This document shows, piece by piece, positions 37,540 through 46,508 of a stretch of 64,000 nt of DNA (position 1 is the stretch's first letter; every line of letters starts with the position of its first letter). The position numbers and the translations under genes are program-made. The notes below the pieces were generated by a model. It worked only from the letters and a program-made list of their open reading frames with translations. It ran no database searches and was not told the DNA's origin. Source of the DNA: Campylobacter gastrosuis (lineage in GTDB: Bacteria; Campylobacterota; Campylobacteria; Campylobacterales; Campylobacteraceae); NCBI RefSeq assembly GCF_030249845.1, contig NZ_JANURM010000002.1, positions 124,001 through 188,000 on the forward strand, in the 5' to 3' direction.

Positions 37540-38802
37540 TTAATTATCTATCTTTCTTGCAACTTTTATTAATAACATAAACAACAAACCATAACTTATA
37601 GCCGTAGAAAAAGATAAACTATAAAGAATAGCATCATCATTAAAACCAAAAAAATACAATAAAAACAATGGGATAAATACTATAAATGCCCTTAAAATTT
37701 CCCAAGTTAAATATAATCCATTTTTATTAAATGTATAAAATATTTTAAAAAACGGAAAAATGGAAAATTCAAAAAATATGCCAAAAATTAAAATAGATGC
37801 TATTTTCCCAGCTAAAAACCATTGCTCTCCAAAAATAAAGACAAATATAACTTCACCATAAAAATAAATAAAAAGACACGGCAAAAAAGCAATTGCCATC
37901 AAAAAAAACCAAACTCTAAAAATCTTGTTTAATATATTATTTTGTCTAGTATTACAATCTAAAGCGGACATATGTTGAAATAACGCATTTGCCATATTTG
38001 TGCCAATAATGGCACTAGGCAAATTAAGCACTCTATATACTATATATATTTGTCCAACAAAATTTGGCAAAAATACTAAACCAAAAACAATATATTTGAC
38101 ATCATTATACAAAGAATCTGCTAAGCAAATTAAAATATTCATTTTTGGAAAACGTATGTATTTTTTAGAAACATACCTTATCGTAGAAATTTTTATATAC
38201 TGCATTAATCGTTCATCTCTTTTAATAACTTTAATCGCAAGAACACAACAGAATACAACTTGTCCAAAAAGCTGACCCATCACTAATCCACTTCTGCTGA
38301 ATACAGCAATTACTATATTCAAGCAAGCAGCAGTAGAATTTTGCAATATCTTGGCAATACTTATATTTTTATAATATTTTTTTCTAGTATTCCAGTAATT
38401 AAGAATGCTATATATAGACATAATAAAGACAGAAAACGGAATTAAGTATATCCATTCTTCCAATTGTTTTATATTAAAAAATATTAAGATTTCAGTTTTT
38501 AAGACAAATATAACAATTAGCAAAATAATAAAACCAAAAACAGATAATGCAAATGATAAAAATACTACATTTATAGCAACTTTATCATTTTTAGGTAAAA
38601 CAATAGCGGCTTCATATTGTCCTGTAAAAAAAATAGCTAGAACAGAGCTTATTGCCATATATAATGCAAAAATAGCAAAATCATCAGGCGAATAAAGCCT
38701 TGTTAAAATAGGACTAATTGCAATAGTGATCATCTGCGAAACAGACGAGCCACCAATTAAGATAAAAGCATTTCTTAAAAATTCACTCTTAAACATAAAC
38801 AC
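37540..38802 (-). CDS. Polysaccharide flippase, Wzx/MATE-like
   Basis: A 420-residue multi-pass membrane protein with about 12 hydrophobic helices, starting FKSEFLRNAFILIGGSSVSQ, typical of oligosaccharide flippases of the MOP superfamily. It would move lipid-linked repeat units to the periplasm. Start is GTG 38802 or ATG 38796. AT-rich and in the middle of the glycan locus. No Wzy polymerase gene is seen beside it. Confidence 0.85.
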   Translation of the reverse strand: MFMFKSEFLRNAFILIGGSSVSQMITIAISPILTRLYSPDDFAIFALYMAISSVLAIFFTGQYEAAIVLPKNDKVAINVVFLSFALSVFGFIILLIVIFVLKTEILIFFNIKQLEEWIYLIPFSVFIMSIYSILNYWNTRKKYYKNISIAKILQNSTAACLNIVIAVFSRSGLVMGQLFGQVVFCCVLAIKVIKRDERLMQYIKISTIRYVSKKYIRFPKMNILICLADSLYNDVKYIVFGLVFLPNFVGQIYIVYRVLNLPSAIIGTNMANALFQHMSALDCNTRQNNILNKIFRVWFFLMAIAFLPCLFIYFYGEVIFVFIFGEQWFLAGKIASILIFGIFFEFSIFPFFKIFYTFNKNGLYLTWEILRAFIVFIPLFLLYFFGFNDDAILYSLSFSTAISYGLLFMLLIKVARKIDN

Positions 38803-38804
38803 AT

Positions 38805-40802
38805 CTACTTATTTAAAATTATATTTTTAATCAAATAATCAGCTTGTATGTAACTACCGCTCACACTATGATGATCATCGTCTGCGTATAGCATTACACC
38901 ATCTTTTATAGCATAACAATATTGTTGATCGCAATACATATTTAGCGGATCTAATACAACTACATTGTTATATTTTTTAGATATTTCTAGTATAAAATTT
39001 CTATATTCGCTAGATCTTTGAACATATGCCTGAAAATTAATAGTGCATTTATTATCAAAAAAACCAAATGGTCTTTTAAGACATTTTCTGGGAGAAAAAC
39101 CCAGCTCTGGATTCTCAATTAAATAAAAAAATTTTATTTTTTTATCATTAAAAAAAGCAAATGTATTATCAATACTTTGCAAAAAAATATCTTTGTGATT
39201 ATAGCTTGCATCCTTATAAAACCCAATATGATGATAATTATATGGTTGCTCATTATTTTCTATTTTGCCAAAACCTCTATCATACATATAAGTATTTGCT
39301 CTAGTTATAAATATCACTCCTAATATATTTAACTTATTATTAAGTAAATTATAAATATCCTTTATTTTTTGTTCACAAATAGCAATATCATCAATATTTT
39401 TACCCATTGCCCCCCCCAAGTATGGCGGACAACTAGAATTTGAAACAAGCAATGTCTCATATCCAAGAGTTTTTAATCTATCTTGAATACCAGGATACGA
39501 AGTATGTGCGTGAGAATCACCCGTTATAAGTATAAATTGTTTAGTTATATCATCAGAAGTTGCTTTAATGTACTCACTAGTAGGGGTATATCCCAATGCT
39601 TTGTTAACAAGCAAAATACCTGCATCATTTTTAAACGAATCTCTAATAAACTGTGCTTCAAATTTACTATTATCCACAAGATGAGCTCTTAATGGAAAAC
39701 CATTTTTACTTTTTATAAAATTACCAAATAGCCCAATACAAACAACTATCAATAACAACACAACTGAAAAAATATAGCTTGTTTGTTTTCTTGCTTGAAT
39801 CTCAATAAAATAATACACCAAAAAAGATAGTATTACGGACACAAAAATAATTAAAATGCCATAAAAACTAACGTTTATGCCAAAAATATGACCATAACTT
39901 ATAATTACATAATGCCAAAGATAAAGTGGAAAACTTATTAGTCCAAAAAAAATAAGAAATTTATTATTTAATAATGTTGTTTTAGGAAAAAAAGATAAGT
40001 ATAAAATTAAAAAACTAGTAGAAATAGCAACACAAAAAGTATTTAAAAAATTAAAATTAGTATTATTAAACGAGTATAAAATGGAGAGTAAAAATACCAC
40101 ATATAAATATATTTTATAATTAGATATTCTTTCGGTAAGATTTTTAAATTTACATGAAAAAACAAAAAAAATACCACCCAACACCAACTCAAAAGATCTA
40201 GATATAGTGTGGTAAAATTTATTAATATCCAAAAAAAATGACAACAAAATTAATATTGCAAACACAATCAAAAGACCATGCCAAACTTCTAATTTTAATC
40301 TATACTTATACAAAACAAATACAATAGTTGGCCACAACAAATAAAACTGCTCCTCTATCGAAAGTGACCAAAAATGAAGCAATGGTTTTAATTGAGATGC
40401 CTCATCCCAATACCCAACCTCTTTTATTAGTCTAAAATTTTCATAAAAAAAAGCAGATGATTTTATATGAAAACCAAGTTCTTTTAATTCAAATGGCAAC
40501 AAAAATATATACCCAATCAAAATAGTAAATAATAAAACAATAATTAATGCTGGGAAAATTCTACGAATTCTGTTTCTATAAAATTCTTTGAAAGAAAAAG
40601 TATTACTTTCAAGTTTTGTATAAATAATCTGCGTAATCAAAAAACCAGATAATACAAAAAATATATCAACACCTACATAACCAAATGAAAAGTATTCTGG
40701 CCAAATATGAAACAATAACACCAATAAAATAGCCACACCTCTTAAACCATCAAGAGATGGATTATATTTTAAACTATGTTCAATTGGTATAAAAATTTTC
40801 AA
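38805..40802 (-). CDS. Acyltransferase 3 / SGNH O-acetyltransferase, phase-variable (poly-G)
   Basis: A 665-residue OafA/YrhL-type protein. The first 370 residues are an acyltransferase-3 membrane domain with about ten helices (SLDGLRGVAILLVLLFH near 16-32, and the LHFWSLSIEEQFYL motif). The C-terminal periplasmic SGNH domain has GDSH near 430 and the D-x-x-H motif DDHHSVSG near 648. It probably O-acetylates the glycan in the periplasm. The start is a TTG overlapping the wbpE stop. A G8 tract lies at codons 462-464, so it may be switched on and off; here the frame is open. Confidence 0.87.
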   Translation of the reverse strand: MKIFIPIEHSLKYNPSLDGLRGVAILLVLLFHIWPEYFSFGYVGVDIFFVLSGFLITQIIYTKLESNTFSFKEFYRNRIRRIFPALIIVLLFTILIGYIFLLPFELKELGFHIKSSAFFYENFRLIKEVGYWDEASQLKPLLHFWSLSIEEQFYLLWPTIVFVLYKYRLKLEVWHGLLIVFAILILLSFFLDINKFYHTISRSFELVLGGIFFVFSCKFKNLTERISNYKIYLYVVFLLSILYSFNNTNFNFLNTFCVAISTSFLILYLSFFPKTTLLNNKFLIFFGLISFPLYLWHYVIISYGHIFGINVSFYGILIIFVSVILSFLVYYFIEIQARKQTSYIFSVVLLLIVVCIGLFGNFIKSKNGFPLRAHLVDNSKFEAQFIRDSFKNDAGILLVNKALGYTPTSEYIKATSDDITKQFILITGDSHAHTSYPGIQDRLKTLGYETLLVSNSSCPPYLGGAMGKNIDDIAICEQKIKDIYNLLNNKLNILGVIFITRANTYMYDRGFGKIENNEQPYNYHHIGFYKDASYNHKDIFLQSIDNTFAFFNDKKIKFFYLIENPELGFSPRKCLKRPFGFFDNKCTINFQAYVQRSSEYRNFILEISKKYNNVVVLDPLNMYCDQQYCYAIKDGVMLYADDDHHSVSGSYIQADYLIKNIILNK
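39410..39417 (-). repeat. Poly-G tract (G8) inside the acyltransferase gene
   Basis: Eight C on the plus strand, eight G in the coding strand, spanning codons for L-G-G-A. A one-base change would cut off most of the SGNH domain. It is at the lower limit of tract length known to vary in Campylobacter. Confidence 0.7.
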
Positions 40803-41887
40803 TCAATATACTCCATAATAAATCCAATCTCATTATCTGAGACATATGGATTCATCGGCAAACTCATAATTTCATTTGAAACTATTTCAGAAATAGGAAA
40901 ATCGCCTTTTTTATATCCCAAATAAGCAAAACACTCTTGCAAATGAAGTGGCATTGGGTAATGAACAGCTGTTGGAATGCCAGCATCTTTTAACCTAGCT
41001 TGAACTTCATCGCGATTTTTTACACGCACCGAGTATTGCGCCCAAGCAGAAGTGGTCCTACTATTAACATAAGGCAATATTAAATTTTTACCATTTAAGG
41101 CTTTAGTGTATTTTGTCGCTACGCTTTGCCTAAGCGATAAATCCTTCTCATAATGAGAAAGTTTTACCAATAAAACAGCCGCTTGAATGGTATCCAAACG
41201 CCCACCTATACCAATATATTGATGATGATATCTTTTGCTTTGCCCGTGAATTCTTAGTGATTTTAGTTTTTGAGCCAAAATATCATCGTTTGTAAAGACT
41301 GCTCCACCATCGCCATAGCAACCCAATGGCTTAGCTGGGAAAAATGATGTCGTAGCAATATCCCCAAGAGCTAAATCTTTTACGCCGTTAAAAGTAGAGC
41401 CAAAGCTTTGTGCCCCATCAACTATAACTTTTAGATTATGTTTTTTGGCTATCTTTGAAATTTCATCCATATCAGCCGGCTGACCATAAAGAGAGACTGG
41501 CAATATGGCTTTTGTCTTTGAAGTAATAGCAGATTCTATCTTATCTGCGTCAATATTGTAAGTTTTTTCATCAATATCCACAAAAACAGGTTTTGCTCCA
41601 ACAAGTGCAATCATTTCAGATGTAGCTATAAATGTAAAAGGAGTAGTTATAACCTCATCGCCACTTCCTATACCAAGAGCCATTAAAGCAAGCAATAATG
41701 CGTCCGTTCCATTCGAGCAAGCTATTGCGTGTTTTACGCCAAGGTATTTTTGTAAATTTTCTTCAAGCTGAGTTATCTCATCGCCCATTATGAAATTACA
41801 TTTTCGAGCGACTTTTATTATCGCACTTTCTATTTCATCTTTATAAAGCTCGTGCTGATAAGCCAAATTGGCAAAATCTATTTTCAT
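40799..41887 (-). CDS. wbpE: UDP-sugar 3-aminotransferase, WbpE-like (DegT/DnrJ/EryC1 family)
   Basis: A 362-residue PLP aminotransferase. The CSNGTDALLLAL motif, the VDGAQSFGST motif and the cofactor lysine in FFPAKPLGCYGDGG (about residue 184) are present. Family fit is DegT. Between WbpD-type and the acyltransferase, it is expected to transaminate UDP-3-keto-GlcNAcA to UDP-GlcNAc3NA using glutamate. The WbpE name rests on length and neighbours. Confidence 0.85.
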   Translation of the reverse strand: MKIDFANLAYQHELYKDEIESAIIKVARKCNFIMGDEITQLEENLQKYLGVKHAIACSNGTDALLLALMALGIGSGDEVITTPFTFIATSEMIALVGAKPVFVDIDEKTYNIDADKIESAITSKTKAILPVSLYGQPADMDEISKIAKKHNLKVIVDGAQSFGSTFNGVKDLALGDIATTSFFPAKPLGCYGDGGAVFTNDDILAQKLKSLRIHGQSKRYHHQYIGIGGRLDTIQAAVLLVKLSHYEKDLSLRQSVATKYTKALNGKNLILPYVNSRTTSAWAQYSVRVKNRDEVQARLKDAGIPTAVHYPMPLHLQECFAYLGYKKGDFPISEIVSNEIMSLPMNPYVSDNEIGFIMEYID

Positions 41888-41889
41888 TT

Positions 41890-42465
41890 TTACTCTTTTA
41901 TTAGTATTAAATTTTCATTCTCTATCATATATTTACTATTGTCAAATTTGTCAATAGCAACGCCTTTTTTATCAAATTTTAATGTATTTCCAGCACGAGA
42001 CACCCAGCCAATCTGTTTTGCTGGTACGCCAACCATTAACGCATAAGGCTTTACATCGCGATTTACAACAGCGCCACTTCCTATCAAAGCATACTCGCCA
42101 ATCGTAACACCACAGACTATCGTCGCATTTGCACCAACAGAACAACCTTTTTTTAGCAACGTTTTTTTAAATTCATCTCGTCTAACGATGAAAGCACGTG
42201 GATTTATAACGTTTGTAAAAACCATACTAGGTCCCAAAAAAACATCGTCCTCAATCTCAACGCCTTCATAAATAGAAATATTATTTTGCACTTTAACACC
42301 ATTGCCAATATTTACATTTGGTCCAACTACGCAATTTTGACCAAAAGAGCAATTTTTGCCAATATTTGAACCGCCTAGAATGTGACTAAAATGCCAAATT
42401 TTCGTTCCATCGCCAATTTTAACATTATCATCTACAAAGCAACTTTCGTGTGCAAAAAAGGACAT
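41890..42465 (-). CDS. wbpD: UDP-GlcNAc3NA N-acetyltransferase, WbpD-like (hexapeptide repeat)
   Basis: Start chosen at ATG 42465, which overlaps the wbpB stop as TAATG, giving 191 residues, the length I remember for P. aeruginosa WbpD. It is a left-handed beta-helix with hexapeptide repeats (IGDGTKIW, IGKNCSFGQNC, the VGANATIVCG motif). It would acetylate the 3-amino group of UDP-GlcNAc3NA with acetyl-CoA. A longer start at 42483 would intrude on wbpB. Confidence 0.88.
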   Translation of the reverse strand: MSFFAHESCFVDDNVKIGDGTKIWHFSHILGGSNIGKNCSFGQNCVVGPNVNIGNGVKVQNNISIYEGVEIEDDVFLGPSMVFTNVINPRAFIVRRDEFKKTLLKKGCSVGANATIVCGVTIGEYALIGSGAVVNRDVKPYALMVGVPAKQIGWVSRAGNTLKFDKKGVAIDKFDNSKYMIENENLILIKE

Positions 42466-43418
42466 TATAAAACCTTTTTGCAAAATTCGTGATAGTCGCC
42501 AGTTAAAGACGAAATTTCAGCATTTCTAACATACGAAACAAGTCCAACTGATTTTCTAGCAGTATCAAGCCCAAAACCATTGCCTTTTAAAATTGCTTCA
42601 TAGCTTTTAGTGTGCAAATCAAAAAATCCGCCACTAAATTCTATCTCATTGCCATCAACGGTTATGCTTCTGTATGTTCTTTGAGCTTTTGCCTTTATAT
42701 CATCAGGTATATAATCATAATTTACACTTAAAAACCATCTAACCCTAGCGTGTTCTAGCTCCAAATAACCAGCATTTGCATCAGGCTTTTTAAGATGCAC
42801 TATATTTTGTTTAACAGAGCCAAATATCCAAGTAATCATATCAAAAAAATGAACCCCTATATTTGTCGCTATACCGCCACTTTTACTCTCATCGCCCTTC
42901 CAAGAAATGAAATACCATTTACCACGACTTGTAAGATATGTAAGATCAATGTCATAAATTTTATTTGGATTTTGTTTTAACTCCTCATCGACCCTCTTTT
43001 TAAGCGCGATTATATTTTCGTGCAGTCTAAGTTGAAGGATATTATGCACCTTTTTACCAGTCTCTTTTTCGAGCGTTTCAAGCTGATCTATATTTTTTAA
43101 ATTTAGCACAAGCGGTTTTTCACAAATCGCATCCGCACCGTTTCTTAAAGCACATCTAATATGCGCATCGTGAAGGTAATTTGGTGTAGTTACCGCTATA
43201 TAATCAATCTTTTTATCTGTATTATGAAGTTTGTAAAGATGTCTATCAAATCTTTCAAATTCCGTAAAGAAACTAGCTTCTGGGAAAAAGCTATCCATTA
43301 TGCCGACGCTGTCATTTTTATCCAGCGCACAAACAAGTTCATTGCCAGTATCTTTAATCGCCTTTAAATGTCTTGGCGCAATATATCCGCCTACACCTAT
43401 CATAGCAAAATTTTTCAT
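42465..43418 (-). CDS. wbpB: UDP-GlcNAcA 3-dehydrogenase, WbpB-like (Gfo/Idh/MocA family)
   Basis: Start chosen at ATG 43418 with GGAGG upstream, giving 317 residues; a start at 43448 would add ten non-conserved residues. The N-terminal NAD-binding motif is GVGGYIAPRHLKAI, and the CEKPL motif with its catalytic lysine is near 100. A histidine-containing region (GVHFFDM) follows. It would oxidise C3 of UDP-GlcNAcA, the first committed step toward ManNAc3NAcA. It is the first gene of the minus-strand glycan run. Confidence 0.87.
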   Translation of the reverse strand: MKNFAMIGVGGYIAPRHLKAIKDTGNELVCALDKNDSVGIMDSFFPEASFFTEFERFDRHLYKLHNTDKKIDYIAVTTPNYLHDAHIRCALRNGADAICEKPLVLNLKNIDQLETLEKETGKKVHNILQLRLHENIIALKKRVDEELKQNPNKIYDIDLTYLTSRGKWYFISWKGDESKSGGIATNIGVHFFDMITWIFGSVKQNIVHLKKPDANAGYLELEHARVRWFLSVNYDYIPDDIKAKAQRTYRSITVDGNEIEFSGGFFDLHTKSYEAILKGNGFGLDTARKSVGLVSYVRNAEISSLTGDYHEFCKKVL

Positions 43419-43485
43419 CAAAGCCTCCAAGTTAGATTTTGCAATCACTTTTTTATAAATTAAAACACTATTTTATAAAACTTTA

Positions 43486-44859
43486 TTATTTAAAAATATT
43501 TTCTTTTATAATAAGTATTATTTTATTTTGAATTTCAGCTAGAGCACCTTCGTTTTTCGCCTCAAACCTAGTTACAATCACAGGGGTTGTGTTTGAAGCG
43601 CGCACTAATGCCCAGCCATCTTTAAACTTTATCCTAATGCCGTCAATCTCAATAATACTCTCAATCTCTGGCAGGTCGGTTTTGCCGCTTTTTATGGCGT
43701 TTTTGAAATTCTCAACTATGCTAAATTTGCTCTCTTCGCTTACATTTATCTTAATCTCATCAGTGCTAAACATCTTTGGCATTTTATCAAGCTGGGCATC
43801 TAAATCAACGCCCTTATGCACGAGTTCAAGCACCCGCATCATCGCATAAAGCGCATCATCAAAGCCAAAATATCGCTCTTTAAAGAAAATGTGTCCGCTA
43901 ACCTCAGCCGCTAGGTCAATATCAAGCTCTTTCATCATCTTTTTGATGTTACTATGACCCGTTTTACCCATAAAAACTTCGCCGATTTTAGCAATCTCAT
44001 CATACATAATCTGCGAGCATTTAACCTCGCCAAGCACACGTGGATTTTGCATATTTAGCGTGTAAAGATAGGCAAGCTCATCACCTTTTATGTTGCGTTT
44101 TGGCGTGATGACAGCGATCCTATCGCCATCGCCGTCAAAGGCAAAGCCAAGCTTAATCTCACTCTCTCTCATCGCCTTAAAAACGTCAGCTAAATTTTCT
44201 TTTTCGCTTGGGTCTGGGTGGTGATTTGGGAAGTTGCCGTTTGGCTCGTGAAATAGGACTTTCGCGTTTAAATCAAGCTCTTCTAAAATCGGCATTAAGG
44301 CAGTCCCAACAGCACCATTTCCGCAATCAACGACAAAATTTTCATTAAAAAGCCTTAACGCCCAAAACTCTTTTACAAAAAATTTCACGTAATGGCTTAA
44401 AATATCCATATTTTTGCGTTCAAAATTATCAGGAATTTGCTCGTTTAAAGCGATTATCTCACTTACTTTTTTGGCTAAAATTTGCAAATCAGCCCCAAAA
44501 AAGCTATCCTTTTTTATCGTGATTTTAAAGCCGTTATACTCTTTTGGATTGTGTGAGCCGGTTATCATTATATTTGCGTCAAAAAAATCGGCATAAACGC
44601 TAAAATAGCCAACCGGCGTAGGCAACAAGCCGATCTCATAGATATTTAACAAGCCAACTTTGTTTAATCCGCTAAGTAGCCATTTTAGCAAATTATCCGC
44701 GCTAAGTCTTGCGTCATAGCCGATACTTAGGCTCTTTACGCCAAGCTCCGTCATCTTTAAACCAAGCGCGTAGCCGATAGCCTTAACGCTAGTTTCGTTT
44801 AGCTCTTTATCGTAAATTCCGCGTATGTCGTATTCTCTAAAAATATTATCAACTCTCAT
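43486..44859 (-). CDS. Phosphomannomutase/phosphoglucomutase (AlgC/ManB type)
   Basis: Start chosen at ATG 44859 with AGGATTAAG just upstream, giving 457 residues. It has FREYDIRG at the start, the phosphoserine loop TGSHNPKEYNGFK (near 95), the metal-binding DGDGDR motif (near 240) and the sugar-phosphate loop EVSGH. It converts mannose/glucose 6-phosphate to the 1-phosphate for nucleotide-sugar supply. It lies between the glycan locus and ddl and is probably a core gene rather than part of the insertion. Confidence 0.92.
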   Translation of the reverse strand: MRVDNIFREYDIRGIYDKELNETSVKAIGYALGLKMTELGVKSLSIGYDARLSADNLLKWLLSGLNKVGLLNIYEIGLLPTPVGYFSVYADFFDANIMITGSHNPKEYNGFKITIKKDSFFGADLQILAKKVSEIIALNEQIPDNFERKNMDILSHYVKFFVKEFWALRLFNENFVVDCGNGAVGTALMPILEELDLNAKVLFHEPNGNFPNHHPDPSEKENLADVFKAMRESEIKLGFAFDGDGDRIAVITPKRNIKGDELAYLYTLNMQNPRVLGEVKCSQIMYDEIAKIGEVFMGKTGHSNIKKMMKELDIDLAAEVSGHIFFKERYFGFDDALYAMMRVLELVHKGVDLDAQLDKMPKMFSTDEIKINVSEESKFSIVENFKNAIKSGKTDLPEIESIIEIDGIRIKFKDGWALVRASNTTPVIVTRFEAKNEGALAEIQNKIILIIKENIFK

Positions 44860-44907
44860 CTTAATCCTATAATCTCGCAATTATATCAAAAAAAACAAAT
44901 TTAAATT

Positions 44908-45945
44908 TTAAATTTTTCCGCCCTTTGAGTGCGTAATTGATGTTAAAAATTTATAGCTTCCAAAGATATTTTGCTCTTTTGGTAGTGAGTTTGCAAGCTG
45001 TTTTAAAACATCTCCAAAGTCGTCAAATAGGTAGTTTGCAAGACTTCCCGGATTTGGGTTTATCTCGTTTAAAAATACCTTATCATCAATGACAAAAAAA
45101 TCACACCTAATTAATGCTCCATCAAATCCGCTATCATAAATTTTAGTAAATGCATCTTTGATCTGCACTTCAAGCTGGGCTGAAATTTCGGCTTTTGCTA
45201 CCTTTTTTTCATTTGAAAAATTTAGATATTTTTGCTCGTAATCTAAAAATTCTCGCTTACTTGGCTCTTCAATGATTGAAAATTTTATCTCATCATCTAC
45301 CTTTAAACCAGCTAAATTATACTCTTTCACACCGCCAATAAACGGCTCAACAAGCACCTCTTTATCAAATTCAAAAGCAACATCAAGCGCGTATTCAAGG
45401 TCGTTTTCATCTTTTACGACAGAAACGCCAATTGAGCTACCTAGTCTTAGTGGCTTTAAAATAAATGGATAGCTAATACTTGGTAAATCGCCACGTCTTA
45501 AAACCTCGTAATCAAGCGTATTTATGCCGATTTTTTTGGCAAGTAATTTTGTTAATTCTTTGTTAAAACTCATCACACTCGCTTCAAGTCTAGGTCCGAT
45601 GAAATTTATACCAAAAAATTCAAGCAAACTTGCCATTTTGCCGTCTTCGCCGTCCATCCCGTGTATTAAATTTATGTAAGTATCAACCTCAATTTTTTTA
45701 GCTCCAAACATTGAGTGAAGGTAAAATCCGCCGTTTGAGATTACTAATTTTTTGCACTTTTTATACTCGCCACTAGCAAAAAAATTCGCTCTCATATCCT
45801 TTGGTGGTATGTGATAAAATTTTCTATCATAATCACAAAAAACAAACTCTAAATCCCATTTTAAGACGTTTTTTAGCACGATAGCACTGACAATGCTAAT
45901 CTCGTGTTCAAAGCTTTTTGCACCAAAAATTATGCCAAATTTCAT
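44908..45945 (-). CDS. ddl: D-alanine--D-alanine ligase
   Basis: A 345-residue ATP-grasp ligase that makes D-Ala-D-Ala for peptidoglycan. It has the SFEHEISIVSA motif at the N-terminus, the HGMDGEDG motif near 90, the PLRLGSSIGVS stretch (about 170) and the catalytic end NEINPNPGSLANYL (about 306). It starts 8 bp after the ruvA stop. Its length fits Ddl of Campylobacter. Confidence 0.95.
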   Translation of the reverse strand: MKFGIIFGAKSFEHEISIVSAIVLKNVLKWDLEFVFCDYDRKFYHIPPKDMRANFFASGEYKKCKKLVISNGGFYLHSMFGAKKIEVDTYINLIHGMDGEDGKMASLLEFFGINFIGPRLEASVMSFNKELTKLLAKKIGINTLDYEVLRRGDLPSISYPFILKPLRLGSSIGVSVVKDENDLEYALDVAFEFDKEVLVEPFIGGVKEYNLAGLKVDDEIKFSIIEEPSKREFLDYEQKYLNFSNEKKVAKAEISAQLEVQIKDAFTKIYDSGFDGALIRCDFFVIDDKVFLNEINPNPGSLANYLFDDFGDVLKQLANSLPKEQNIFGSYKFLTSITHSKGGKI

Positions 45946-45953
45946 TTTTTATC

Positions 45954-46508
45954 CTATCCTAATTTTTTTAGAGCCTCTTTGATTAGCTCACTCGTGTTTT
46001 CGCCCCTACACTCGCTTAAAACCTTATAAATTTTATCTCGTTTAAATCCGAGTGCTTCAAGTGCCATTAGTGCCTCGCTTTGGTGTGCTGGGACACTGGT
46101 TTCATTTATTAGCTTTGCGTCACTTAGCTCGGCAATTATCCGCCTAGCCGTTTTTAAACCAATGCCGGGCACTCTTTTTAGGGTCGCATCATCGCCGTTT
46201 ATCACGGCATTTATGAAGGCATTTGGACTTAAAGATGAGCAAACTGCCATAGCCGTTGAGGCTCCGATACCGCTTAATTTTATTAGCATTTCAAACATTT
46301 TTTGCTCATCTAAATCCAAAAATCCGTAGAGTAAATTTGCGTCCTCACGGATTATTTGCGTGATATTTAGCTCAATTTTCGCACCTTTTTCTAGCTTTGG
46401 CGAGCAAAAAAGTGAGATAAAAATGCCGTAGCTAACGCCACTTGCCGTCTTTAAAATCACAAAAGCTGGGTCTTTTTTGGTTATCACGCCCTCAATGGCT
46501 TTTATCAA
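45954..46508 (-). CDS. ruvA: Holliday junction DNA-binding protein RuvA
   Basis: A 184-residue protein with three parts: an N-terminal OB domain (about 1-63, [13 protein letters not shown]), two helix-hairpin-helix motifs (LSGIGASTA and [12 protein letters not shown]) and a C-terminal domain (about 140-184) that binds RuvB. It holds the junction tetramer during branch migration. Its ATG overlaps the stop of the upstream FapA-like gene. Confidence 0.95.
   Translation of the reverse strand: MIKAIEGVITKKDPAFVILKTASGVSYGIFISLFCSPKLEKGAKIELNITQIIREDANLLYGFLDLDEQKMFEMLIKLSGIGASTAMAVCSSLSPNAFINAVINGDDATLKRVPGIGLKTARRIIAELSDAKLINETSVPAHQSEALMALEALGFKRDKIYKVLSECRGENTSELIKEALKKLG

Noticed and set aside
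42465-42483. Longer start for the WbpD-like gene
   Set aside because: It would overlap wbpB by 19 bp, and the shorter start gives the family length with TAATG coupling.
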